Of a stretch of DNA of 49,755 nucleotides, positions 19,275-28,154 are shown in pieces. A program made the translations under genes and the position numbers. Numbering within the stretch: the first letter of the stretch is position 1; every line of letters starts with the position of its first letter. The DNA is from Alphaproteobacteria bacterium (GTDB lineage: Bacteria > Pseudomonadota > Alphaproteobacteria > Micavibrionales > Micavibrionaceae). The stretch lies in contig JALEGH010000021.1 of NCBI GenBank assembly GCA_022763065.1, positions 1 to 49,755 on the forward strand, read 5' to 3'. The notes beneath the pieces were generated by a model. That model did no database searches and had not been told where the DNA came from. It worked only from the letters and a program-made list of their open reading frames with translations.

Positions 19275-20077
19275 TGCTTTTCACCCGTTGTTTTGATGCC
19301 TAAAAGCGCTACGACCGCATAAGCCAGTCCGGCAGTGCATAATAAATTTTTAATCATATCCAACACGACGCGAAAAAAGATAATACCCCCTTGTAAAAAA
19401 CCATTAACTCCGCCTTCACCCAACGCCGATAAGAATGAAAGTGTCATCCCTTGTAAAATCAAAATTGTCGGCACAAAACACATCAACCACACGCCAATAA
19501 ATATAAAGGTTACACGGATTGGCTGCACCGCCCGTATAAAACCGCGCAACGGAATATTGAGCGCTAAAGGAATATAACCCCACACATAGCGAAAAAGGAA
19601 AAACATGCTTACCGCCATGACCAAACCAATAACGGCAATGTTGGGATCAGCTTCTTGCGCGGCCTCTTCACTGATCAACAAATCTGCAGGCAAAAAATGC
19701 ATGAAAAAGGCGAAATATCCGGCCATCAGAAAATTAATCACGACAAAGGCCGTCATCCCGCGAATAACACCTTGCGCCCGTTGGTTCAGGCGAGACATGT
19801 CCTTCTCCATATCCCCGCTGGGGCGAAAAGGCCAACGATGTCCTACAATCACAGTACGCACCCAATGCGCCAAGAACCACCCTTCCGCAAAAAAGGCAGG
19901 CAACATAATCAACCCCATACGGATGACATTGCCGGGCTCGACATAGGTAATGGCGATGGCAAAGAAAACATACTTGATGAGAAGCGGAACAAGCGCCATA
20001 CGCGCCAAATATTTACGCTCCTGCCAAACCTTTTGATAGGCACACATCGCCGTATCCACGATATCAATTGAAATCAT
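19271..20077 (-). CDS. Multi-pass membrane protein of unknown function
   Basis: The 268-residue protein has about six hydrophobic segments, near residues 27-47, 53-72, 107-129, 147-168, 187-212 and 236-262. It starts MISIDIVDTAMCAYQKVWQERKYLARMALVPLLIKYVFF and ends in a short charged tail GIKTTGEKQ. I do not recognise the family; the layout (N-terminal amphipathic stretch, then helices) resembles DUF-type integral membrane proteins of alphaproteobacteria. Its stop overlaps the ferredoxin start by 4 bp, so the two are one operon, but no functional link is evident. Confidence 0.75.
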   Translation of the reverse strand: MISIDIVDTAMCAYQKVWQERKYLARMALVPLLIKYVFFAIAITYVEPGNVIRMGLIMLPAFFAEGWFLAHWVRTVIVGHRWPFRPSGDMEKDMSRLNQRAQGVIRGMTAFVVINFLMAGYFAFFMHFLPADLLISEEAAQEADPNIAVIGLVMAVSMFFLFRYVWGYIPLALNIPLRGFIRAVQPIRVTFIFIGVWLMCFVPTILILQGMTLSFLSALGEGGVNGFLQGGIIFFRVVLDMIKNLLCTAGLAYAVVALLGIKTTGEKQ

Positions 20078-20153
20078 CAGAAGACTTTATACTGATACAA
20101 TTCTGGTTTGTGAAATAAATATCAAGAATACAAAATCACCTGTGAGCAACTCT

Positions 20154-20993
20154 TTACCAGTCAAGAAGAGGTTTTCTTTCTTTGCCTGACGCTCCTTCAG
20201 CTGGCTGGTAGAGCTTAGAGATCTTCTTATCACAAATAAAACGTTGAAATGTTGGATCTGATAAAAGACGCTGATCCGAAACTTTCATTCTTACAACCCT
20301 TGCCCACTCATTTGTTTCTGAACTTTCTTGAGGGCGTTTCCTAGCCTCATAAAAAACACCTTTCAATCCTGTCCTATATAGTTCCCATTCACTAATTCTT
20401 CCATATGGAGCATCACTGCCCTCCGTATTCTTCGCGCCAACATAAATCTGCATACCACAAAAATCGTTCAGTGAATTACTCAATACTCCATAAGCAAGTC
20501 CTGGAATTTCTGCATTTTGCCAAAAATTAATTCCTCCCTTAGGTCGCACGCTGCTTATATCACGTATTTTTTTTCTCATATGATCCACGAATGGCTGTTT
20601 ACTTACAATTTGAGGATAAGGAAAAATCCGCAGAAGATCCGGCAAATATTCATCTTCTCCATCCATTAAGTCAGCATGAATGATTTGCCGATCCGGATAT
20701 TTTTCAGCAAAATCCCGGTGAACAGAACTGACGGTATAAAAACCAGCCTCTCTATCATCACCTTGCTCATTGTGGAATACCAAAGATTCATAATCGTCGG
20801 TATAATAGTGACCCAAGAAACCTTCCGAAAATGCTTCGGGAATTATAGACTTTCCGCTCCCCCGTGTTCCATTCACGCTCACATCTAGAGGAATTTCATC
20901 AAATAATGATATATCGATTGCCTCCACCAAGTCCTGAACGAAGGATATGAAGTCTTTTCTAGAACTAGTTACAATTGCCAATTCAACGGTCAT
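20154..20993 (-). CDS. Orphan P-loop protein, TsaE-like N-terminus, function unknown
   Basis: The 279-residue soluble protein has a Walker A motif GTRGSGKS at residues 42-49. The preceding 40 residues (SRKDFISFVQDLVEAIDISLFDEIPLDVSV) and motif position resemble TsaE, the ATPase of tRNA threonylcarbamoyladenosine synthesis, but it is nearly twice TsaE's length and the remainder matches nothing I know. It contains Asp/Glu-rich patches (HADLMDGEDEYLPD could include a Walker B-like Asp) and a Lys-rich end. Promoter TTGCAT-16-TATAAT ends 7 nt before the ATG, so the mRNA is probably leaderless. Codon usage is more AT-rich than neighbours, hinting at acquisition. It stands alone between two unrelated genes. 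Confidence 0.7.
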   Translation of the reverse strand: MTVELAIVTSSRKDFISFVQDLVEAIDISLFDEIPLDVSVNGTRGSGKSIIPEAFSEGFLGHYYTDDYESLVFHNEQGDDREAGFYTVSSVHRDFAEKYPDRQIIHADLMDGEDEYLPDLLRIFPYPQIVSKQPFVDHMRKKIRDISSVRPKGGINFWQNAEIPGLAYGVLSNSLNDFCGMQIYVGAKNTEGSDAPYGRISEWELYRTGLKGVFYEARKRPQESSETNEWARVVRMKVSDQRLLSDPTFQRFICDKKISKLYQPAEGASGKERKPLLDW

Positions 20994-21000
20994 AGAAGAA

Positions 21001-21028
21001 ATTATAACGCAATATTTACATAATGCAA
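21001..21028 (-). promoter_or_regulatory. Promoter of the P-loop gene (leaderless)
   Basis: On the minus strand TTGCAT (21028-21023), 16-nt spacer, consensus TATAAT (21006-21001), ending 7 nt before the ATG at 20993. No ribosome site is possible in a transcript starting there. Confidence 0.65.
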
Positions 21029-21066
21029 TAATTGTGGGCTAGTACCTAGATAATACCTTTAAGGCT

Positions 21067-22116
<1,050 letters not shown>

Positions 22117-22147
22117 CTATACATTGCGTTTAGAAGCAATTTTGTCA

Positions 22148-23128
22148 ATGGAAATAATGACATCACAAAATAATAAGATCGTAGAAAACTGGCTCCTTTT
22201 CACCGCCTTCATGGTATTTGCGATGGCTGTGATCGGGGCCATTACCCGCCTGAGCGAAAGCGGGCTTTCTATGGTAGAATGGCGACCGCTCATCGGAGCA
22301 TTACCGCCCTTATCAGAAAATGAGTGGGAGCGCGTTTTTGCGCTCTATCAGCAAACGCCGGAATATCAGAAGAAAAATTTCGGCATGGAGCTTTCGGAGT
22401 TCAAAACTATCTTTTTTTGGGAATGGTTTCACCGCCTGTGGGGACGTTTAATAGGTGTAATTTACGCTCTACCACTCCTTTATTTCTGGGTGCGGGGTCA
22501 AATTCCGCAAGGCTACAAGCTCAAACTCCTCATCGGGCTGATCCTTGGTGGACTTCAAGGGATCATGGGCTGGTATATGGTCAAAAGCGGTCTTGTTGAT
22601 CGCCCAAGCGTTAGTCACTTGAGGTTGGCGACTCATCTATCGTTGGCCTTTATTATCTATGGCTATTTGCTTTGGATTGCCTTTGATTTACGAAGCTCTG
22701 GAAAACAGGACATCTCATTTTGTCTGAAACGTCACGGCTGGACCACCCTCTTCCTTGTTGGCGTGACCATTATTTGGGGGGCATTCGTCGCCGGACTGGA
22801 TGCGGGGCTGGTTTATAATAGCTGGCCCAAAATGGGGGTTCACTGGATTCCACCTGAACTCACAAATCTTACCAATCTTATTCAAGACCCTGTCAGCGTT
22901 CAGTTCTTTCACCGCTGGATTGCTATTGTGGCCATGATAGCCGTCGTCGCGTACGCATGGCGGATCAAAAGTCCTGCGCTTGGCTTTGTCGTTTTGATTC
23001 AAGTCGGGCTTGGCATTTCAACACTTATCACACAAGTCTGGCTTCCACTGGCCGCGCTTCACCAAGCCGGAGCCTTTATAGTTGTAGGATTACTCATCCA
23101 TAGCTTAAACAAATATAAATACCGCTAA
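22148..23128 (+). CDS. ctaA: Haem A synthase, COX15/CtaA family
   Basis: The membrane protein of about 326 residues converts haem O to haem A for aa3-type cytochrome oxidase. It begins in the typical way: VIGAITRLSESGLSMVEWRPLIGALPPLSENEWERVFALYQQTPEYQKKN. The haem-ligand segments EWFHRLWGR and LRLATHLSLAF are visible, as is the second-half block VQFFHRWIAI and LAALHQAGAF. Eight hydrophobic helices are expected. ATG 22148 is used; ATG 22157 (MTSQNNK) is equally good with GGA upstream. An open frame back to 22004 lies inside the divergent reductase gene and is rejected. The stop overlaps the convergent glycosyltransferase stop (CTAA). Confidence 0.93.
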   Translation: MEIMTSQNNKIVENWLLFTAFMVFAMAVIGAITRLSESGLSMVEWRPLIGALPPLSENEWERVFALYQQTPEYQKKNFGMELSEFKTIFFWEWFHRLWGRLIGVIYALPLLYFWVRGQIPQGYKLKLLIGLILGGLQGIMGWYMVKSGLVDRPSVSHLRLATHLSLAFIIYGYLLWIAFDLRSSGKQDISFCLKRHGWTTLFLVGVTIIWGAFVAGLDAGLVYNSWPKMGVHWIPPELTNLTNLIQDPVSVQFFHRWIAIVAMIAVVAYAWRIKSPALGFVVLIQVGLGISTLITQVWLPLAALHQAGAFIVVGLLIHSLNKYKYR

Positions 23129-24183
23129 ATTTTAGCTTCCAAAACGTCACTGTAATACTCCAGATAAGCCTTCACAGATTGCTCCTTCGTGAATTCACCC
23201 CTGTAGCGCTTCAACCCATTTTGGATCAGCTTTTCTTTGAGCTCCGGTGACGCTTGTAATTTCCGAACTGCCTCTACGAATGCGCTAACATTATCTTTAG
23301 GCACGATAAGACTATCTTCTCCATCCCTACAAAATTGCGACGGGCCTTCGGCGTCCGACACAATGACAGGCGTTTCATTCGCCCAGCTTTGCGCAAATAC
23401 CGTTCCAAAAGGTTCAATGCGTGAAATAAAAGCGCATATATCTGCCGCTTGTAAAAGGGCCGCCCGGTCGCTCCGCCAGCCTAAAAACCGGACACGTTCT
23501 TCCACACCGGCATCGCGTGCTAAAGCTTCAAGCTCTGCACGCAAAGGCCCCTCACCCGCCAGCCACAAATATACATCCGGCAAGTCTTTAAGTGCTTTAA
23601 TCGCCACATCCAACGCTTTGCTTTCATGTAAGCGTGCCAACGTCAAAATCACGATAGCATCTTCTGGAGTTTGCAGGCTCTCCCGTGTGACCGGAACAAT
23701 ATTATCTTCTGTTTCGGCAAAATTGTTAATATGGCGAACCTTGCGCGGTTCTATTCCCCCTGTTTCTTCGATATGGCGTTTCAGATCCGGCGTAATCGAC
23801 ACAAAGTAATCCATTGTTTTAAAATGGCTCAATTTATAATAGCCACCAAGGCGCGCAAAGTTGTAATAGCGTTTTGAGGTTCTCGTTGTCCGCCAATTTG
23901 GGGTTTTTTGTGCCGCGCGCGACATCCAAGTTTGTACGATATCAGGCTCCGAGCGCCTGATAATCCGGCCAATCGCCCACGGCGTATAGATATCCAATCT
24001 CCCACCAAAGGCAAGTGTATGAACCTTCAAACCTGCCTGTTCAAGGCGCGGCACACGAATGGGGTTCGGGCGCGTCACAACCTCAACATTCTGACCTGCC
24101 TCATACATGGCAATGCACATATCGACAAAGGCCGTCTCCGCCCCGCCATGCATGCCACCTGCCATAATTTGCAAAATTTTCAT
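23125..24183 (-). CDS. Family 4 (GT-B) glycosyltransferase
   Basis: The 352-residue enzyme transfers a sugar from a nucleotide donor, probably to a surface glycan. The N-terminal domain opens MKILQIMAGGMHGGAETAFVDM, with a Gly-rich acceptor loop; the donor domain has LTLARLHESKALDVAIKAL, then AGEGPLRAELEALA, and the retaining-GT motif IEPFGTVFAQSWANETPVI (E-x7-E type). No membrane segment is visible. It starts 11 bp after the upstream secreted-protein gene, so they are likely one transcript. No other polysaccharide genes are in the window, so substrate is unknown. Confidence 0.9.
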   Translation of the reverse strand: MKILQIMAGGMHGGAETAFVDMCIAMYEAGQNVEVVTRPNPIRVPRLEQAGLKVHTLAFGGRLDIYTPWAIGRIIRRSEPDIVQTWMSRAAQKTPNWRTTRTSKRYYNFARLGGYYKLSHFKTMDYFVSITPDLKRHIEETGGIEPRKVRHINNFAETEDNIVPVTRESLQTPEDAIVILTLARLHESKALDVAIKALKDLPDVYLWLAGEGPLRAELEALARDAGVEERVRFLGWRSDRAALLQAADICAFISRIEPFGTVFAQSWANETPVIVSDAEGPSQFCRDGEDSLIVPKDNVSAFVEAVRKLQASPELKEKLIQNGLKRYRGEFTKEQSVKAYLEYYSDVLEAKI

Positions 24184-24194
24184 GGAAGTAACAA

Positions 24195-24797
24195 TTATTG
24201 CGCTTCGGCGCGTTCCAAACGCTTGCGCACCACTTCTTCAGGTAGGAGAATTTCCTGTAATAAGCCAATCAACTTATCTTCGGTCCGGTCCATACTAGCT
24301 AGCAATCCCTCGCAAGCCTCTACCGTTGTCACTGGTGTTTTCTCGATCTTCGATTCTGAATATTCATAAGCTTTATCATTTAACTTCATCACGTGATGAT
24401 AATCACTAACGTGGAACGCATCTTGTTCTTTAAGTTCCGTATCCAGAAATTTTCTGGCCGTTTTTAAAATCGGTAACACCGCCTTTTCCCACGATTTAAA
24501 TCTTTTATTCATATCTTTTTTCAGATTAGGATTCGCCTTGCCGCAAGCCTTCACCGCGTTTTGAATATCACGCCGGACAATTTCAATGCTGCGCATCACG
24601 CTATGTTTATTGCGAAAGATAAAGAATGTTTTCTGGTTCGGTTTACCTAGCGTATCTAACAATTTATTTTCCGCCTCTACCCATTGCGAAACAGGCGTTG
24701 GTTTTTGCTTTTTCTCGGTCTCTTTTTCCTGCGCCAAAACAGGGGGTGCCACGCATATAAACGCAACCATCAAAGCTATAATCAATCGTTTCAACAT
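24195..24797 (-). CDS. Secreted helical protein of unknown function
   Basis: The 200-residue protein has a clear signal peptide (MLKRLIIALMVAFICVAPPVLA, cleavage before QEKE). The mature part is Lys/Glu-rich and predicted helical, with two Cys (KACGKAN and EACEGLL) that could pair in the periplasm. Family unknown. The start has a strong ribosome site, AGGAGAGG. It lies upstream of the glycosyltransferase on the same strand and about 80 bp downstream of a strong hairpin terminator, so it needs a promoter in that gap or read-through from rne. Confidence 0.75.
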   Translation of the reverse strand: MLKRLIIALMVAFICVAPPVLAQEKETEKKQKPTPVSQWVEAENKLLDTLGKPNQKTFFIFRNKHSVMRSIEIVRRDIQNAVKACGKANPNLKKDMNKRFKSWEKAVLPILKTARKFLDTELKEQDAFHVSDYHHVMKLNDKAYEYSESKIEKTPVTTVEACEGLLASMDRTEDKLIGLLQEILLPEEVVRKRLERAEAQ

Positions 24798-24851
24798 TTT
24801 TAAGACACCTCTCCTTTATGTTTTCAAGAAATAGCATGAAACAAGCACAAT

Positions 24852-24884
24852 AAAAAGCCGCCGGGAAAAGAAATTCCCGACGGC
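24852..24884 (-). terminator. Strong hairpin followed by a T-run, probable rne or small-RNA terminator
   Basis: GCCGcCGGGAA-aagaaa-TTCCCGaCGGC is an 11-position stem with one mismatch. On the minus strand it is followed by TTTTTATTG. It lies 245 bp beyond the rne stop and 55 bp before the next gene, so it ends rne transcription or a separate RNA made from 24885-25030. Confidence 0.75.
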
Positions 24885-25128
24885 CAAAGGGACAAAATCT
24901 TGGCAAAACATAAAACCGGTCGAAGTGAGGTTCACGGGGCATTGCGAACAACCGGCCGTAAACGTCTTGCCAAAAACGAAGAAATCGCTCTTAAAACAGG
25001 CTCGTTAAGTCATTGAAAAATAAGCCCCTAAAGAAAACAACCCTTCATATATTATGTTAAATTAAAAGAATTAAGGCCTTCTAAATTTTATTTCAAATTT
25101 TATCTATTCCGGATAATCCGCCCGCGCA
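24885..25128 (-). other. Gap after rne with nested inverted repeats, possible structured RNA
   Basis: The 331-bp gap 24798-25128 holds no convincing gene. On the minus strand three nested stems appear: TTGGCAA (24973-24967) with TTGCCAA (24906-24900); CCGGT (24955-24951) with ACCGG (24920-24916); and GTTCGC (24949-24944) with GTGAAC (24935-24930) closing an 8-nt loop. The last stem keeps a G-U pair on the minus strand but a mismatch on the plus, favouring a minus-strand RNA. The terminator at 24852-24884 would define its 3' end. The upstream part (25020-25128) is AT-rich with nothing else seen. Confidence 0.4.
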
Positions 25129-27648
25129 CTAATCAACCAAACGGTTCCACCAGCCTTTTTTCTTTTTCTCAGGAGCCTCGTTAACCACCTCAAATTCCTT
25201 ATGCGTGTCATTTGAAGGCTCGGGCGGTGCGGAAGTCTTCTCCTTCTCCTTCTCCTTCTCCTTCTCCTTCTTCACCTCGCTCTTATCAGTTTTTTTCGAT
25301 TTTTTAGCAGATTTTTTTGAAGACTTCTTAGATGATTTCTTCACCTCTTCTTTTTCCTCAAGATCAGCATCTGCCTTTTTGCTCTTGGCGGCACGCTTTT
25401 TAGCAGATTTTTTAGCGGACTTTTTAGAAGATCTGCGGGAATCTTTTTTCGGCGCATTCTCCTCTTCATCTTGCTCTGACCCTTGCTCTTGCGTATCATT
25501 ATTCTGGTGATCGTTACTGTGGCGACGACGCCCTCCCCGGCGCCCTCGACGACGCCCCCGGCGATTCTGTCCATCATCTTCACCTTGTGCAGAATCACGT
25601 TCTTCATCATTTTTAGAAGCAACAGGTTTGCCATCTTGTCTGGCCAAGATATCGATCCTGAATTCCGAGGGTTTCAATTCCTCATCCACACGAATATGAA
25701 TGGTCAAATTATAGCGATCCTCAATATCATTGAGCCAACTACGTTTGTTATTCAAAATATAAACAGCCACATTATTTGGCACATTCAAAGAAACCTCTTT
25801 GGCTCGCCCCTTAATGCCTTCTTCTTCCAAGGCGCGCATCGCGCTAATAGCAGCAAAGTCGAGTGTCTTGACCACACCACTCCCCTCGCAATGAGGACAT
25901 TTTTCAAATTGGGCCTCAGTGAGACTAGGGTTCAAGCGCTGCCTTGAAAGCTCAAGCAACCCGAAAGAAGAAATACGCCCGACCTGAATACGCGCCCGGT
26001 CATCGGAAAGCGCATCACGCAGCTTATTTTCAACCTTACGGTTATTGCGTCGTTCTTCCATATCGATGAAATCAATCACGACCAGACCGCCCAAATCACG
26101 CAAGCGCAACTGACGCGCCACTTCCGTTGCGGCCTCAAGGTTGGTTTTGAGCGCCGTTTCTTCAATATGGCGTTCCTTTGTCGCACGTCCTGAGTTCACA
26201 TCCACAGAGACAAGCGCTTCCGTCGGATTAATAACCAAATACCCACCAGACTTAAGGGTGACCTCCATCTTACCGATATCGCCAATTTGTCGCTCCACAT
26301 CATATTTGTGAAATAACGGCACACGCGCGTCTTCATAGGCTTTGACCTTCTTGGCATGGGAAGGGACCAACATCTTCATAAAGTTTTTGGCTGTCTTATA
26401 CCCCTTTTCTCCGGTCACCACGACCTCATCAATATCACGGGTATAAAGGTCGCGGATGGAACGTTTAATAAGGTTCGCCTCCTCATTAATCACAGCAGGC
26501 GCCGTAGATTTCAAGGTATCTTCGCGTATCGTATTCCAAAGCCGCATAAGATAATCCAGATCGCGTTTGATCTCCGCTTTGGTTCTGCTCACACCCGCAG
26601 TTCTTAAAATAACAGACATACCGTCAGGAATGCTCAGCTCCTTTAAAATGGCGCGCATGCGCTTGCGATCCTTGAAATTACCGATCTTACGGCTCACCCC
26701 GCCGCCACGCGGGCTGTTAGGCATAAGCACACAATAACGTCCCGGCAAAGAAAGATAGGTTGTCACCGCCGCCCCCTTATTGCCACGCTCCTCCTTGGAA
26801 ACCTGAATCAGCATAATCTGGCCACGCTTCACAACTTCTTGAATTTTGTATTTATGACGCAAATTGAAGCGGAATGGCTTATCACTATCCAACCCCGCAT
26901 CGCCTACAATTTCAGCACCCTTTTTACCGCGCATATTCGCCCGACCACCGCGACCGCGACGATTATTGCGCCCCCGACCACGGCGATTGTTATGACGTTT
27001 GCGCCTATTGTTCCGCCCATCAGGAGAGCTTTCATCTTCTTCTAAAGCCTGTACTTTTTCCAGCGCTTCCGCATCCAACTCCTCATCGGTTTTTTGTGTC
27101 TCGTCATTCTTCAGGTTACCCTGCGCATCTTCCTCCGATATATCTTCTTCCGACTCATTTTCCTCATCATTATCGCCAGTAAGAGAGCGTTTTTCGAGCA
27201 AATCACTATCTTCATCATCTGCAGGCTTATCAGCCCCGCCGACTTCAACAACATCCTCTTCGTCAGAATCTTCACTCTCTTCTGAGACTTCCTCCTGAGC
27301 CTCGGCTTCCGCCTCTAAAACCTCTTCTTCTGCTTCTTCCAGCTCCGCCAAGCGTTTAAGTTCCGCCTCTTGCTCCGCAATCAAAGCTTCACGGTCACTG
27401 ACCGGAATTTTAAAATAGTCAGGATGAATTTCCGAAAAAGGCAAGAAACCATGACGATTTCCACCAAAATTGACAAAGGCCGCCTGTAATGAAGGCTCTA
27501 CCCGTGTCACCTTAGCCAGAAAAATATTACCTTTGAGTTGTTTGCGGACTTTGCTTTCATAATCAAACTCCGCAAGATCTTTTCCATCAACAATCGCAAC
27601 CCGCGTTTCTTCCTCGTGGGTTGCATCGATCAACATTCTTTTTACCAT
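25129..27648 (-). CDS. rne: Ribonuclease E
   Basis: The 839-residue endoribonuclease initiates mRNA decay and matures rRNA and tRNA. It opens MVKRMLIDATHEEETRVAIVDG, an S1 domain interrupted by an acidic then Arg/Asn-rich insertion of about residues 85-245, as in other alphaproteobacteria. The catalytic core has the metal-binding block ALVSVDVNSG and VVIDFIDM, and the Zn-link CPHCEGSG that joins dimers. The C-terminal 200 residues are unstructured, with Arg/Gly and Lys/Ser runs and five hexanucleotide units coding KEKEKEKEK, suited to RNA binding and degradosome assembly. GGAGAG precedes the start; a promoter about 350 bp upstream implies a long leader. Confidence 0.96.
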   Translation of the reverse strand: MVKRMLIDATHEEETRVAIVDGKDLAEFDYESKVRKQLKGNIFLAKVTRVEPSLQAAFVNFGGNRHGFLPFSEIHPDYFKIPVSDREALIAEQEAELKRLAELEEAEEEVLEAEAEAQEEVSEESEDSDEEDVVEVGGADKPADDEDSDLLEKRSLTGDNDEENESEEDISEEDAQGNLKNDETQKTDEELDAEALEKVQALEEDESSPDGRNNRRKRHNNRRGRGRNNRRGRGGRANMRGKKGAEIVGDAGLDSDKPFRFNLRHKYKIQEVVKRGQIMLIQVSKEERGNKGAAVTTYLSLPGRYCVLMPNSPRGGGVSRKIGNFKDRKRMRAILKELSIPDGMSVILRTAGVSRTKAEIKRDLDYLMRLWNTIREDTLKSTAPAVINEEANLIKRSIRDLYTRDIDEVVVTGEKGYKTAKNFMKMLVPSHAKKVKAYEDARVPLFHKYDVERQIGDIGKMEVTLKSGGYLVINPTEALVSVDVNSGRATKERHIEETALKTNLEAATEVARQLRLRDLGGLVVIDFIDMEERRNNRKVENKLRDALSDDRARIQVGRISSFGLLELSRQRLNPSLTEAQFEKCPHCEGSGVVKTLDFAAISAMRALEEEGIKGRAKEVSLNVPNNVAVYILNNKRSWLNDIEDRYNLTIHIRVDEELKPSEFRIDILARQDGKPVASKNDEERDSAQGEDDGQNRRGRRRGRRGGRRRHSNDHQNNDTQEQGSEQDEEENAPKKDSRRSSKKSAKKSAKKRAAKSKKADADLEEKEEVKKSSKKSSKKSAKKSKKTDKSEVKKEKEKEKEKEKTSAPPEPSNDTHKEFEVVNEAPEKKKKGWWNRLVD
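25241..25270 (-). repeat. Hexanucleotide tandem repeat inside rne
   Basis: Five perfect TCCTTC units on the plus strand (GAAGGA on the coding strand) encode alternating Lys-Glu in the disordered C-terminal tail. The period is a multiple of three, so copy-number change would alter length without a frameshift. Confidence 0.85.
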
Positions 27649-28000
27649 TATATCTCTCCATAACGCATCAATAGCGGAAAAGCCGCGTTACCCCTTTTAC
27701 CCATGCGACTATGGAAAAAGATAGAAACGGACCCCCACCCTTATTCAAAATTCTAATAATGTCATCCGATTTTGGCTGCAGGCCAAATCGCCGATATATC
27801 TTCAATTCTGTGACCGCTTCTTTAAAACGGCGTATCTCTGTTTTCACTTGCTTCTTTCCTCGCAAAACAAAGACCCGCTCGGTCACATATCTATTTTCAT
27901 CGGCGCCGGAATTAAAAGCTCTTTTTCCTATAAATCGAAAGAACAGCTCCTTTTCATCCGTTGCAGCTAGCGAAACCCTAAAAATCAATAAAATCAAACA

Positions 28001-28028
28001 ATTATGCTATAACCACAACGTGTCGCAA
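28001..28028 (-). promoter_or_regulatory. Candidate rne promoter
   Basis: On the minus strand TTGCGA (28028-28023), 16-nt spacer, CATAAT (28006-28001). Transcription from about 27994 gives an rne leader of about 345 nt. The gap 27649-28154 (506 bp) otherwise holds only weak open frames on both strands. Confidence 0.4.
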
Positions 28029-28154
28029 GGTCACATTACAACCGCTTGTCAAAAGATACAAGCAAGAAATTTATCCCTGCTTTATTTATATATTTATCAT
28101 GTTAAATTAGAGGTTCGGATTACAAAAAACCGCCCGATAACCGCTTGGCCATTC

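Noticed and set aside
24840..25016. Plus-strand open frame, about 58 codons, ending RLAKNEEIALKTGSLSH
   Set aside because: It looks fairly protein-like but has no ATG or GTG start, and it runs through a strong terminator and paired stems better explained on the minus strand.
24852..25030. 6S or SRP RNA gene
   Set aside because: Size and position after a housekeeping gene were suggestive, but the SRP core GGAAGG...AGCAG and the 6S central bubble pattern are not recognisable by eye.
25205..27298. Ser/Phe-rich plus-strand open frames opposite rne
   Set aside because: They are shadows of the Glu/Lys-rich codons of the RNase E low-complexity regions.
27668..27997. 109-residue minus-strand open frame upstream of rne
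   Set aside because: It starts only with TTG, has no ribosome site, begins almost exactly at the predicted rne transcription start, and shows no recognisable domain. More likely untranslated rne leader.
27711..28154. N-terminal extension of the amidase frame
   Set aside because: The open frame upstream of ATG 28155 is not protein-like, crosses the rne promoter region, and would bury the signal peptide.
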